Shown here piece by piece: positions 43,666-52,434 of a stretch of 64,000 nucleotides of DNA (the first letter of the stretch is position 1; each line of letters begins with the position of its first letter). The DNA comes from QNZT01 sp964573205 (GTDB taxonomy: Bacteria; Campylobacterota; Campylobacteria; Campylobacterales; QNZT01). The notes below the pieces were generated by a model. That model saw only the letters and a program-made list of their open reading frames with translations, was not told the DNA's origin and made no database searches. The position numbers and the translations under genes were made by a program. The stretch lies in contig CAZNIT010000022.1 in NCBI GenBank assembly GCA_964573205.1, positions 1-64,000 on the forward strand. The letters run 5' to 3'.

Positions 43666-44322
43666 TTAGTGAAATCGATATCCTATCCCTTTTATGTTTG
43701 TTATCGAGTCGTTGGCAAGTCTCTTTCTAAGATTTTTTATATAAGTTCTCAAAGTCGCATGAGTGGGCGTATCTTCGTAACTCCAGACATTGTTGAGTAT
43801 CTCCTCGAAACTCAGAACTCTATGAGGATTTTTTAAAAAATACTCCAAAATCTCGGCCTCCTTTTTTGAAAGATGAAATCTATTCTCCTCTTCAACGATA
43901 CTGCGATCGCAATAGTCGTAGCTTTTTCGATCGTCGATTTTTACGATACGACTCTGCTCGATTCCAAAGCGTTTTTTCAAATTGTCGATCCTAACTTTAA
44001 GCTCGAGTAGATCAAACGGCTTTTTAAGATAGTCGTCTCCTCCGCAAATAAATCCGTTTTCCACATCTTTTGCGCTGTCAAGCGAAGTGATAAATATAGC
44101 CGGCGTGTTATTTTGTACGCTTCGAAGCGATCGTAAAAAAGTAAATCCGTCTATCTCTGGTACGTTCACATCCAAAAGTAAAAGATCGAATTTTTCTTCA
44201 TACGCAACCTTTTGGGCTTCCTCACCGTTATAAACCGATACCACTTCACACTCCAATTCACAAAGATATTCTTCTATGATCTCGCTTAAGATTATATCAT
44301 CTTCCAAAAGTAGAATTTTCAT
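43666..44322 (-). CDS. OmpR-family response regulator
   Basis: DNA-binding partner of the kinase downstream. The 218 residues have a receiver domain (acid pocket Asp8-Asp9, phosphate site Asp51, Lys in LKKPF) and a winged-helix domain (about 130-218) ending RTYIKNLRKRLANDSITNIKGIGYRFH. It lies 37 bases downstream of the CotH gene on the same strand and 28 bases upstream of the kinase. Confidence 0.95.
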   Translation of the reverse strand: MKILLLEDDIILSEIIEEYLCELECEVVSVYNGEEAQKVAYEEKFDLLLLDVNVPEIDGFTFLRSLRSVQNNTPAIFITSLDSAKDVENGFICGGDDYLKKPFDLLELKVRIDNLKKRFGIEQSRIVKIDDRKSYDYCDRSIVEEENRFHLSKKEAEILEYFLKNPHRVLSFEEILNNVWSYEDTPTHATLRTYIKNLRKRLANDSITNIKGIGYRFH

Positions 44323-44341
44323 AACGACTCTTTTTGGTCAT

Positions 44342-44363
44342 ATTATATTCAAATTGTGTTCAA
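44342..44363 (-). promoter_or_regulatory. Promoter with 11-base-spaced direct repeats before the regulator
   Basis: On the minus strand TTGAA occurs at 44363-44359 and again at 44352-44348, exactly 11 bases apart, directly followed by TATAAT (44347-44342), 20 bases before the regulator ATG. OmpR-type regulators bind such phased direct repeats, so this may be an autoregulated promoter inside the cotH-to-kinase run. One repeat overlaps the cotH stop. Confidence 0.4.
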
Positions 44364-47245
44364 AAAGCTTCCAACTCCAATCTGACTCTTTGATTTCTGG
44401 TATCTATCATATCTCTCATATGAGCCAAATAATAGCGCCACATCTCGAAACTCTCTATAGTCTCTTCGTAAGTACCTCTCCATCTTCGGATATGTCTTTG
44501 CATCTGCGGTTCGATTTTAGATACGATCTCATCAAGTATTTCATGCATCCTATCCGGTTGAAAAACGGAATTTAAATAATTATAATATTTTTCTTTAAAA
44601 CGAGCTTTGAATCCGGCGTTTTTTATCAATGAACGAAATAAAAAAGTTGACCATAGAGGATTTGCATATGTAAGATTCTCCACCGACGTTATAAATTCGA
44701 ATATATTTATATCCATCGGATCGTCCCAAGGACCAAACGCGACATCTTGATCTTCGAAGATCCATCTCCATTTCGCACCCTCTTTATTCTCTCTCCAAAA
44801 TCTTACATTCGTATATGGCCAATCTTGATTGAGATAATATGTCTCGGCTATCATATAGTCGATATAATTTTCAATATCCATTCTCGATGCGACCTCTTGA
44901 TAGTTCTCATCGATGCCGAGATCATGATTTTCGATATATTCGATCATATCGATATAGTTTTTCGCACTCCCTTTTTTCACTCCGCCATTGTCGTATAAAA
45001 GATCTATCTTCTTCTTTTTTACTCCGGGATGATTTTGTACTATAAAATCTCTGTTTTTCTTTTCTCGAATATTATGAATACCGTAATATTCTCCATTTAT
45101 AAAAACAACACAAGGTCTGTAATCTTGATAATCGACATCGAGGTCGTCTTTTATGACACGATGTAAAAAAGGATCTCTTATCATAGTTTGAAACCAATCT
45201 TGACCGGAGCTTTTTAGCTTGAAACCTTTATACTCCGTAAAAGGTTTGTTTTCAAACAGTTTATAGGAAATCTTTTTATTACCGTATTTGCCGTCGGCCG
45301 TAATTTTTAGAGATTTTTGAGGAATTATGCGGGAGCAGCTTCCGCTGACGGCCAACTCGATCTCTTGTGAAAATCCGGGATTTTTTTCTTCATCGAAAAA
45401 CTCTATATGAGCCGGTCTGCTCCAATCTTGAAAATAGTTGGCTTTAAAATCCTCTTGTGTGCATCCGAAAGAGGAAGCACCGTTTGTTCCGGTCGTATAT
45501 ATGCCGATTTGATCGTCAAAGAGATATTTTCTATCGGTAGCGATAGATACGACGGCTAAAGAGATATCTTCGTTTATAAAATAGGTGGCGGTTATATCTT
45601 CGCTTAAAAATTTACCTCCGCTCTTCGCACGAGCTCTTAGTATGGTCGTTTTATCTATGAGAATGGGCTTGTCGTAGATATTTGAGTTTTTAGTCGGCAA
45701 AGAGCCGTCGGTGGTATAGTATATCGTCGCGTCGTCGCTTGAGACGATCGCCACCTCGAATCTATTTTCGTAAAATCCTCCGCTTACGGAGAAAGTGGGT
45801 TTTTGGCTCAAGAGCAAGCTATCGTACGCTTTTGAGTTCCGTTCGCCCGGCGTCGGCTCCATATAGACTAGACGGCCGTCGTCAATAGTACAAGATACAT
45901 CACTCTTTTGTTCATCGAAAGAAAAACCGTCCACGAGTTCGCCGTTTCTATCAAAAAGTGCGACCTCTTCACCTTTAGCTTTCAAAGTGAAATCGGTATG
46001 CATCGCTTTTTGTACGCTGTCTTTGCCGTCGGCCCAAAACACTATGCGCTTGTTGGCACCTATGATCGTTCCTTGCGGAATTTCCCATTTTCCGTCTTTT
46101 AGAGAATCACTAAGATAAAAACCGCCTATATCCATATCCTCGAAGCTAGCGTTATATATCTCTATCCAATCAGAAAACGCGAAAAAATCGGGGTCCAGAA
46201 GAGTATGAGCGTTTGAAGCCATCACTTCGGAAATAATCAAACTTTTTCTATCGCGAGCGTTTAAGTCGATTAGTACCTTATCCATCCTCGAAACTTCGGT
46301 GTTAAAATCCTCGTTCCAAGAAATAGCGCTCAAAAATATACTATTTGAGCTAAGTTTAATTTTATCCTTTAAAACTCCCAACTCAAGCAGATCGCCCTCT
46401 TTAGCGAAAGTCACGTATGCGATCCTCTCCCACTCCCAAGAGTCGCTATTTGCGAGGGAAGCGTACAACCTGTCGTCCTCTATAAGATAATCGGCGCCGC
46501 CTTGCGGAAGATAACCGCTGTCGGTATCGTTGTCGGTGTTTATAAATATCTGAGTGTGTTGCGCGATCGAGCCGTTTTGCGTTAGGAAATAGACTCTTTT
46601 TTCGTCCTGATAAAATTTAAATTCGCCGAAATCGGATATAGCCGCCGTAGGGATATTTTCCCAATCGGATGCGTCGGCATCAATTTTGACGGCACCTTGA
46701 TCAAGGTCGATCATGCCGATTTTAGATATATAGTCCCAATTTCGATCCAGACAGACGCAACTGACTCTAAAATCAGTTTGTATATTTTCGAACAGATCCG
46801 CCGACGCAGCAGTATATACGGTTGTATCGCTATTTGAAAATGTAACGCTATCGACCCTCTCCCATCTCCACTCGTGCGAGTTCGAAAGAGATTTGTAAAC
46901 CCTCGCATCCTCTATTAGATAGTCGGCGCCGTCGGCGATCCAACCGTCATTATATCCCGTATGGGGATTTTTATCCGTATCAATGAAAAATTGATAGTGA
47001 GATCCTTTTTTTTCACCTTTTGTCAATTTTATTTCGACCATATTGAAATCGAAAGATTTCTCTAACAATCCTATATCGGATTGACCTGGTTTTGTCAATA
47101 TCACCCAATCGGTTCTGCTTATTTTGGTTTTGTTCACATAGTGAGGTTGATCGTCGAAGATCGTTATTTTAGATTCGTTCGAACAGCCAAGGAGAATAAA
47201 TAAAGACAATAGTGCAAAGAGGGATGAATATATACGTTTGATCAT
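44360..47245 (-). CDS. CotH-kinase-family lipoprotein with lamin-tail domain
   Basis: Predicted 961-residue lipoprotein (signal ends LLGC, Cys21). Domains in order: two related units of about 100 residues (about 60-150 and 195-300) sharing GADYLIEDxRxYxSLxNSxxWxWER; a lamin-tail domain (about 330-440; ISEVMASNAH, DWIEIYNAS); a chitobiase/CHU-type beta domain (about 470-550; TIYYTTDGSLPTKNSNIY); and a CotH kinase-like domain (about 560-940) with YGIHNIREKKNRDFI and the Asp motif WIFEDQDVAFG. CotH proteins of Bacillus are protein kinases; here the substrate is unknown. AAGG lies nine bases before ATG. Envelope location is inferred. Confidence 0.88.
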   Translation of the reverse strand: MIKRIYSSLFALLSLFILLGCSNESKITIFDDQPHYVNKTKISRTDWVILTKPGQSDIGLLEKSFDFNMVEIKLTKGEKKGSHYQFFIDTDKNPHTGYNDGWIADGADYLIEDARVYKSLSNSHEWRWERVDSVTFSNSDTTVYTAASADLFENIQTDFRVSCVCLDRNWDYISKIGMIDLDQGAVKIDADASDWENIPTAAISDFGEFKFYQDEKRVYFLTQNGSIAQHTQIFINTDNDTDSGYLPQGGADYLIEDDRLYASLANSDSWEWERIAYVTFAKEGDLLELGVLKDKIKLSSNSIFLSAISWNEDFNTEVSRMDKVLIDLNARDRKSLIISEVMASNAHTLLDPDFFAFSDWIEIYNASFEDMDIGGFYLSDSLKDGKWEIPQGTIIGANKRIVFWADGKDSVQKAMHTDFTLKAKGEEVALFDRNGELVDGFSFDEQKSDVSCTIDDGRLVYMEPTPGERNSKAYDSLLLSQKPTFSVSGGFYENRFEVAIVSSDDATIYYTTDGSLPTKNSNIYDKPILIDKTTILRARAKSGGKFLSEDITATYFINEDISLAVVSIATDRKYLFDDQIGIYTTGTNGASSFGCTQEDFKANYFQDWSRPAHIEFFDEEKNPGFSQEIELAVSGSCSRIIPQKSLKITADGKYGNKKISYKLFENKPFTEYKGFKLKSSGQDWFQTMIRDPFLHRVIKDDLDVDYQDYRPCVVFINGEYYGIHNIREKKNRDFIVQNHPGVKKKKIDLLYDNGGVKKGSAKNYIDMIEYIENHDLGIDENYQEVASRMDIENYIDYMIAETYYLNQDWPYTNVRFWRENKEGAKWRWIFEDQDVAFGPWDDPMDINIFEFITSVENLTYANPLWSTFLFRSLIKNAGFKARFKEKYYNYLNSVFQPDRMHEILDEIVSKIEPQMQRHIRRWRGTYEETIESFEMWRYYLAHMRDMIDTRNQRVRLELEAF

Positions 47246-47416
47246 GATTATTTACCTTTTAAACCCTTGTTAAACAAGACGGTATATTTAATTTTACTTA
47301 AAACCAATTAATTTACCGCTTAATCCTAAATTTTAACATATGCGTCGAAATCTCCGTTTCATACCTCTTGTAACCAAAAATAGTGTATCATGCGGTTTAT
47401 ATATTTAAGGATTTAA

Positions 47417-49354
47417 ATGAAAAAGATTTCTCTCTTTTTACTTCTTTTTTATCTGCCGCTTTTTAGCGCAACCTCTTTTTGGCAGGAGTTGATCGAAATT
47501 GAAAATAAATTTTTCTCGAAAAAATCCGTTCTTATGATGATATCGGTCGATGACAACATCACTAAAACTCTCGATGAAAACAAGACATCCACCCTTTTGG
47601 AGGAGAGAATTCATGCGTACGAGGGACTTCTAATCAAGCTTAAGAACGAGCCCTATTCGCTTCAAAAACGAAATAACCCTTTTTACGATCCAAAAAAAAG
47701 CGAAAAAGAGATAAATACCCTACTTTTAAAAATCGACTCCAATAGAAAAATGGGTTATCTTCAAGCGGTAAAAAGAGATAAAATAAGACTTCAAACACTA
47801 AAAATCAAAAGTGAAATTTATCAATTTCTACTATTTTTGGCTCAAAAGTGGACGAATATCGACGAAAAGAATTTGATACGAAAGATAGATAAAACTACGA
47901 AGATCGTTAAAGAGAATATTCCGATAAAAGATTTGATCTCCACTTACGAAGAGGTGGCGCCGAAAAAAGGCACGGTCTCTTCTCAAATAAAAGAGAATTT
48001 TTTCGAACTGGCGAAGAATTATTACTTTTTCGACACATTTTTAGAGTATCTTCGAATTAATGCCAAAATGTTGACTTACCGCTCGATTGCCAGCGAACTT
48101 CAGCTTGACGATCTTATCACCTATATCAACGAACAACCGCTTTTCGCAAAAGCGAACACTTACCTAAGATACTTGAAACTGGATGTAGGACGAGTGGTAC
48201 TGTTTTTGTTGATCATAATCTTCTTTTGGATGTTGAATTACCTTATATATAAAAAACTTTACAACTATTTCAAATCCAAAATATTACAGGAAGAAGATGA
48301 GAGTGACGATATATTGATAGACAATCTCGATCGCATTCGAAGACCGGTATCGCTTCTGATAAACGGAATAGGATTGCAACTGGCTCTTGAAGTCGTCAAA
48401 TATCCTCAGCCTCTTAGCGAAAAAACGACTCTTTTTTTTCATCTCTTTTTTATAGCGATAATAGCGTATATTTTGATGCAGCTTATCGAAAATATCTTTT
48501 TCGTCTATTTTCAGCATCAGCGTCTTAAAAATAATAAAGAATTAAGGGCGGAACTTGTTAATTTGATGCTCTCCATAACGAAAGTGATTATATTTTTGGG
48601 AGCGCTTTTAATAGCTTTTGTTAAAATGGGCGTCAATATAACCGGTCTTTTGGCGTCACTCGGTATAGGTGGTCTTGCCGTTGCGCTTGCGGCACAAACG
48701 ACACTCTCTAACTTTTTCGGACTTTTGAAGATCATATTCGACGAATCGTTTTCGCAAGGGGATTGGATATCTACGAACGATATCGAGGGAACGGTTGTTG
48801 AAATCGGCTTTATATCCACAAAAGTCAGAACTTTCGATAACGCGCTTATAACCGTACCAAACGCCGAGCTTGCTAATAAGCCTCTAAAAAATTGGAATAA
48901 ACGGACAATAGGTAGGCGTATCAAAATGCATATAGGTGTAACGTACGGCTCAAAAAGAGAGAACGTAAAAGCGGCGATAGATGAAATAGCGAAAATGTTA
49001 AAAGATCATCCCGGTATAATTTCACCGGAGAAGATAGACAAAAGAAGTATGAGAAAAAGATATAAGGACTCGGGAAAATTTCTATCTATGGAGGATAAAC
49101 TGGGAATAAAATCGACAATGTTGGTATATCTTGATAAATTTTCCGACTCATCTATCGATATCTTGATCTATACCTTTACGAAAACGACAAACTGGCAGGA
49201 TTGGCTTGAGATAAAAGAGGATCTGCTCTATAAGATATGGAGTATCCTCGAAGAGCATAATCTGGAATTCGCTTTTCCGTCTCAAACGCTATATTTCGAT
49301 AAAGAGAACGTTTCGCAAAATTTAGATCTGCTCGAAGATAAAAAACTTCTATAA
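47417..49354 (+). CDS. MscS-family mechanosensitive channel
   Basis: Likely opens on osmotic downshock to release solutes. The 645 residues have a signal peptide (about 1-18), a long periplasmic helical region (about 20-250), about four membrane helices (about 258-430), and the MscS pore and beta domain: LLASLGIGGLAVALAAQTTLSNFFG is the pore helix (read in parts), followed by GDWISTNDIEGTVVEIGFISTKVRTFDN and VPNAELANKPLKNW. AAGGA precedes the ATG. Larger than MscS itself, so of the MscK/YbdG-like large class. The last six bases overlap the convergent small ORF. Confidence 0.93.
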   Translation: MKKISLFLLLFYLPLFSATSFWQELIEIENKFFSKKSVLMMISVDDNITKTLDENKTSTLLEERIHAYEGLLIKLKNEPYSLQKRNNPFYDPKKSEKEINTLLLKIDSNRKMGYLQAVKRDKIRLQTLKIKSEIYQFLLFLAQKWTNIDEKNLIRKIDKTTKIVKENIPIKDLISTYEEVAPKKGTVSSQIKENFFELAKNYYFFDTFLEYLRINAKMLTYRSIASELQLDDLITYINEQPLFAKANTYLRYLKLDVGRVVLFLLIIIFFWMLNYLIYKKLYNYFKSKILQEEDESDDILIDNLDRIRRPVSLLINGIGLQLALEVVKYPQPLSEKTTLFFHLFFIAIIAYILMQLIENIFFVYFQHQRLKNNKELRAELVNLMLSITKVIIFLGALLIAFVKMGVNITGLLASLGIGGLAVALAAQTTLSNFFGLLKIIFDESFSQGDWISTNDIEGTVVEIGFISTKVRTFDNALITVPNAELANKPLKNWNKRTIGRRIKMHIGVTYGSKRENVKAAIDEIAKMLKDHPGIISPEKIDKRSMRKRYKDSGKFLSMEDKLGIKSTMLVYLDKFSDSSIDILIYTFTKTTNWQDWLEIKEDLLYKIWSILEEHNLEFAFPSQTLYFDKENVSQNLDLLEDKKLL

Positions 49355-49552
49355 GAGTCCCACCTCTTTAAGTAGAGGAACGATTTTTTCCGAAAGCTTA
49401 GCCAATTCGTTCGGCAGAAGTGAAAAAGCTTTATCTTCAAGCTTCCATTCGGCAATTTTCTCCAGAGTCATACTCTTCTCTTCATCACTCAAATGTTCGG
49501 ATTTTTTTATTGCCTCTTCAAGCTTTGTTACATGTTCGTGATGTTTTTTCAT
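49349..49552 (-). CDS. Small acidic/basic helical protein
   Basis: Predicted 67-residue soluble protein, almost all charged helix (HVTKLEEAIKKSEHLSDEEKSMTLEKIAEW), no signal, convergent with mscS and overlapping its end by six bases. It starts with ATG. I do not recognise a family. The regular amphipathic pattern favours a real gene over chance. Confidence 0.6.
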   Translation of the reverse strand: MKKHHEHVTKLEEAIKKSEHLSDEEKSMTLEKIAEWKLEDKAFSLLPNELAKLSEKIVPLLKEVGLL

Positions 49553-49661
49553 AATTAAGTGCTCCGTTTAAGTAAATTTTTTTGTCCAGTTCAAATAACT
49601 TTGCTATAATCATATCATACATTTTAGATATAATCACTTAGATTACCTCCCAAGGAGCTTT

Positions 49662-50783
49662 ATGCAGTTTGAAACATACCCTTTTGAAAAATTGAACATC
49701 CTACTTGAGGGAATTAAACCCGATAGTCGATACTCCTCGATAGCTCTAACTATCGGCGAGCCGCAGTTTGAAACTCCCGCTTTCATAAGAGATGTTCTTT
49801 GCGAAAACTCACCTCTATTAAACCGGTACCCTAAAACGGCAGGTGAAGAGATTTTGAAAAATGCTCAAAAAGAGTTCGTATGGCGTCGCTTTAACATAGA
49901 ACTTAAAAACGATCAGATCATACCGACGTTCGGAACAAGAGAGGTACTTTTTAACTTTCCTCAGTTTCTTCTTCATGATATAAAAGATCCCGTTATGGCT
50001 TTTACGAACCCCTTTTATCAAATATATGAGGGAGCCGCTATCGCCGCCGGTGCTAAAATCGTACATATAAATCTTACGAAAAAAAACGATTTCAAAGCGA
50101 CTATAGATCCCGCACAATTGAAGGAGTGTGATTTTGTAATTATAAATTTTCCGAACAATCCCACCGCATCTAGTATGAGTATGGATGATTTGACAAAGTG
50201 GGTTCAAGCCGCGCTAGAGTACGATTTTGTTCTTTTGAACGACGAATGTTACAGCGAGATCTACAATTTGTTACGCGACCCTTCACTTCTTCAAGCCTCG
50301 AAAAAAATCGGCAACGACGAATTCAAAAATATTCTCGTCGTAAACTCCATATCCAAAAGAAGCTCGGCTCCGGGACTTAGATCAGGTTTTATAGCGGGAG
50401 ACGCGAAGATATTAAAGGAGTATCTAAGATACAGGACATATGTCGGCTGCGCTTCGCCGCTCCCCCTACAGCTTGCCGCAGCAGCAGCTTGGGAGGATGA
50501 ATCTCATGCGGCTTTTTTTCGTGAAATGTACGCTAAAAATATGAAGCTCGCACACGAAATACTCAAAATTAAGATTCCGCAATCAACCTTTTATATCTGG
50601 TTTGAAGTCGATGACGATCTTCGATTTACGAAGAGCTTGTATGAAAAGATGAATGTAAAAGTACTACCCGGTTCGTTTTTAAGCAGAGGTGAGACAAAAG
50701 AAAAATATGTGCGTATAGCACTTGTCGAGGATGAAACAAGGATCGAAGAAGCTTTAAAAAGGATAAAAGAACATGTCGAATAA
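49662..50783 (+). CDS. dapC: PLP-dependent aminotransferase, probably succinyl-DAP transaminase
   Basis: Class I/II aminotransferase, 373 residues. Lys232 in NSISKRSSAPGLRSGF is the pyridoxal phosphate lysine, and NFPNNPTASSMS matches the cofactor-binding turn. In Campylobacterota this type next to murC is usually named succinyldiaminopimelate transaminase, a lysine/peptidoglycan step; the link to murC supports this, but substrate is not proven by sequence. AAGGAG lies before the ATG. Its last 11 bases overlap murC. Confidence 0.85.
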   Translation: MQFETYPFEKLNILLEGIKPDSRYSSIALTIGEPQFETPAFIRDVLCENSPLLNRYPKTAGEEILKNAQKEFVWRRFNIELKNDQIIPTFGTREVLFNFPQFLLHDIKDPVMAFTNPFYQIYEGAAIAAGAKIVHINLTKKNDFKATIDPAQLKECDFVIINFPNNPTASSMSMDDLTKWVQAALEYDFVLLNDECYSEIYNLLRDPSLLQASKKIGNDEFKNILVVNSISKRSSAPGLRSGFIAGDAKILKEYLRYRTYVGCASPLPLQLAAAAAWEDESHAAFFREMYAKNMKLAHEILKIKIPQSTFYIWFEVDDDLRFTKSLYEKMNVKVLPGSFLSRGETKEKYVRIALVEDETRIEEALKRIKEHVE

Positions 50784-52086
50784 AATACATTTTATCGGAA
50801 TAGGAGGGATCGGTCTTTCCGCTCTTGCCAGGTTCTTGAAAAAGAACGGATACGAAATTACCGGATCGGATATGAAAAGCTCTCCGATTACATCGACTTT
50901 GCAAAAAGAGGGAATAAAAGTATCGATTCCGCAATCCGCCGAAAATATTACCGATCAATCCATCATCATCTACTCAGCCGCGGTAAAAGAGGATAATCCG
51001 GAAATAGTCGAAGCAAAAAAGAGAGATATGCTTCTTCTCTCCAGAAAAGAGGCTTTGCCGTTTATTTTAAAAAACAAAAGAGTTTTCGCCGTTGCCGGCG
51101 CACATGGAAAGAGTACCACTTCGGCTATGCTGGCATCGGTTATCGACGGTTCCGTTATCATCGGTGCGGAGAGTAAGCAATTTAACTCGAATATGCACTA
51201 CAAACAAGGCGAGAATCTGATCTTCGAGGCCGATGAGAGTGATGCCAGCTTTTTGAATACAAACCCCTACGTTGCGATCGTTACGAATGCCGAACCCGAA
51301 CATATGGAGTATTACGATTATGATCTCGAAAAATTTTACGATGCTTACAGGACATTTATAACAAAAGCTAAAATCAGAGTCATAAACGCCGAGGATGAAT
51401 TTCTCTCTACACTTGAGGATATAGAGGCTATCAGACTCTACCCCACAAAAGATATAAAAGATATAAAAACGATCATAATCGATAACGAACCGTTCACATC
51501 GTTTGTTTTAAAAGATCTCGGTACTTTCGAAGTTTTCGGTGTCGGAGAGCATATCGCCGTAAACGCGTCGCTTACAGTTCTCGCGGCTATCACTCAAAAC
51601 TCTCTTGAAGATGTCAGAAAAAATCTCAAGGCCTACAAAGGAATAAAAAAACGCTTCGACATACTTGAGATAGATTCAAATCATGTAGTCATAGACGATT
51701 ACGCCCATCATCCCACCGAGATCAAAGCGACGATCAAATCCGCCAGAAAATACGCTAAATTACTCGGATTGAAGGAGGTTGTGGCCATCTGGCAACCGCA
51801 TAAATACAGTCGTACGATCGACAATTTGGAAAAATTCAAAGAGTGTTTCGAAGGTATAGATAAACTTGTGATACTACCGGTATATAATGTGGGCGAAAAG
51901 GAGAAATTTATAGATTTTAAAAACCATTTCAAAAGATATCATCCGCTTTTCGCGGATAAAGTTTGCAATTTACAAGGATCGATCTCTCTATTGAAAGATC
52001 AAAAAAGAATTGAAGATCTCAATAACGGACTCATCATCGGTCTTGGTGCCGGAGATATCACTTATCAGCTTCGGGGGATAAATTAA
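50773..52086 (+). CDS. murC: UDP-N-acetylmuramate-alanine ligase
   Basis: Adds L-alanine to UDP-N-acetylmuramate, first peptide step of peptidoglycan. The 437 residues begin with a Rossmann-like fold (HFIGIGGIGLSALA), then the ATP loop AVAGAHGKSTTSAML, the central Mur ligase domain (DESDASFLNTNPYVAIVTN, read in parts) and the C-terminal domain with VIDDYAHHPTEI. AAGGA lies nine bases before ATG. No gap separates it from the next ORF. Confidence 0.97.
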   Translation: MSNKIHFIGIGGIGLSALARFLKKNGYEITGSDMKSSPITSTLQKEGIKVSIPQSAENITDQSIIIYSAAVKEDNPEIVEAKKRDMLLLSRKEALPFILKNKRVFAVAGAHGKSTTSAMLASVIDGSVIIGAESKQFNSNMHYKQGENLIFEADESDASFLNTNPYVAIVTNAEPEHMEYYDYDLEKFYDAYRTFITKAKIRVINAEDEFLSTLEDIEAIRLYPTKDIKDIKTIIIDNEPFTSFVLKDLGTFEVFGVGEHIAVNASLTVLAAITQNSLEDVRKNLKAYKGIKKRFDILEIDSNHVVIDDYAHHPTEIKATIKSARKYAKLLGLKEVVAIWQPHKYSRTIDNLEKFKECFEGIDKLVILPVYNVGEKEKFIDFKNHFKRYHPLFADKVCNLQGSISLLKDQKRIEDLNNGLIIGLGAGDITYQLRGIN

Positions 52087-52434
52087 ATGCAGATAATTTT
52101 AGGGGTTTTGGCTCTTGTCATAATTATCTTTCTTGTCTTGACGAAAGAGGGAGACTTCTCGCAAAAAAAGAAAATGAAAATTATCAAATCGGTCATCGTC
52201 GCGGTCATAGCTCTTTGGTTTTACGAGATGATCGTTGACACAAACGCCGACAATAAAAGAGAAATAGTATTGGCGTTCAATCATGGTAAAGAGATTCTTT
52301 GCCGAAACGATACCGTCACTAAAGAATTTTTCTATTACGAAAACGGTACGGAATCTTTTGTCTCAAACGACAAGAACAGCTCTTTAAGCGATCTTATATA
52401 CCCTATACAAGAATGTGAGATAAAGAGTGAATGA
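52087..52434 (+). CDS. Small membrane protein between murC and mutS2
   Basis: Predicted 115-residue protein: an N-terminal hydrophobic helix (about 2-19), a short basic segment (QKKKMK), a second helix (about 33-48), then a polar tail of about 65 residues with two Cys. It starts on the base after the murC stop. I do not know its family or role. Tight packing supports it as a real gene. Confidence 0.75.
   Translation: MQIILGVLALVIIIFLVLTKEGDFSQKKKMKIIKSVIVAVIALWFYEMIVDTNADNKREIVLAFNHGKEILCRNDTVTKEFFYYENGTESFVSNDKNSSLSDLIYPIQECEIKSE

Noticed and set aside
47266..47278. CTTGTT-A-AACAAG palindrome upstream of cotH
   Set aside because: Six-base arms in AT-rich DNA, no paired promoter box; could be chance.
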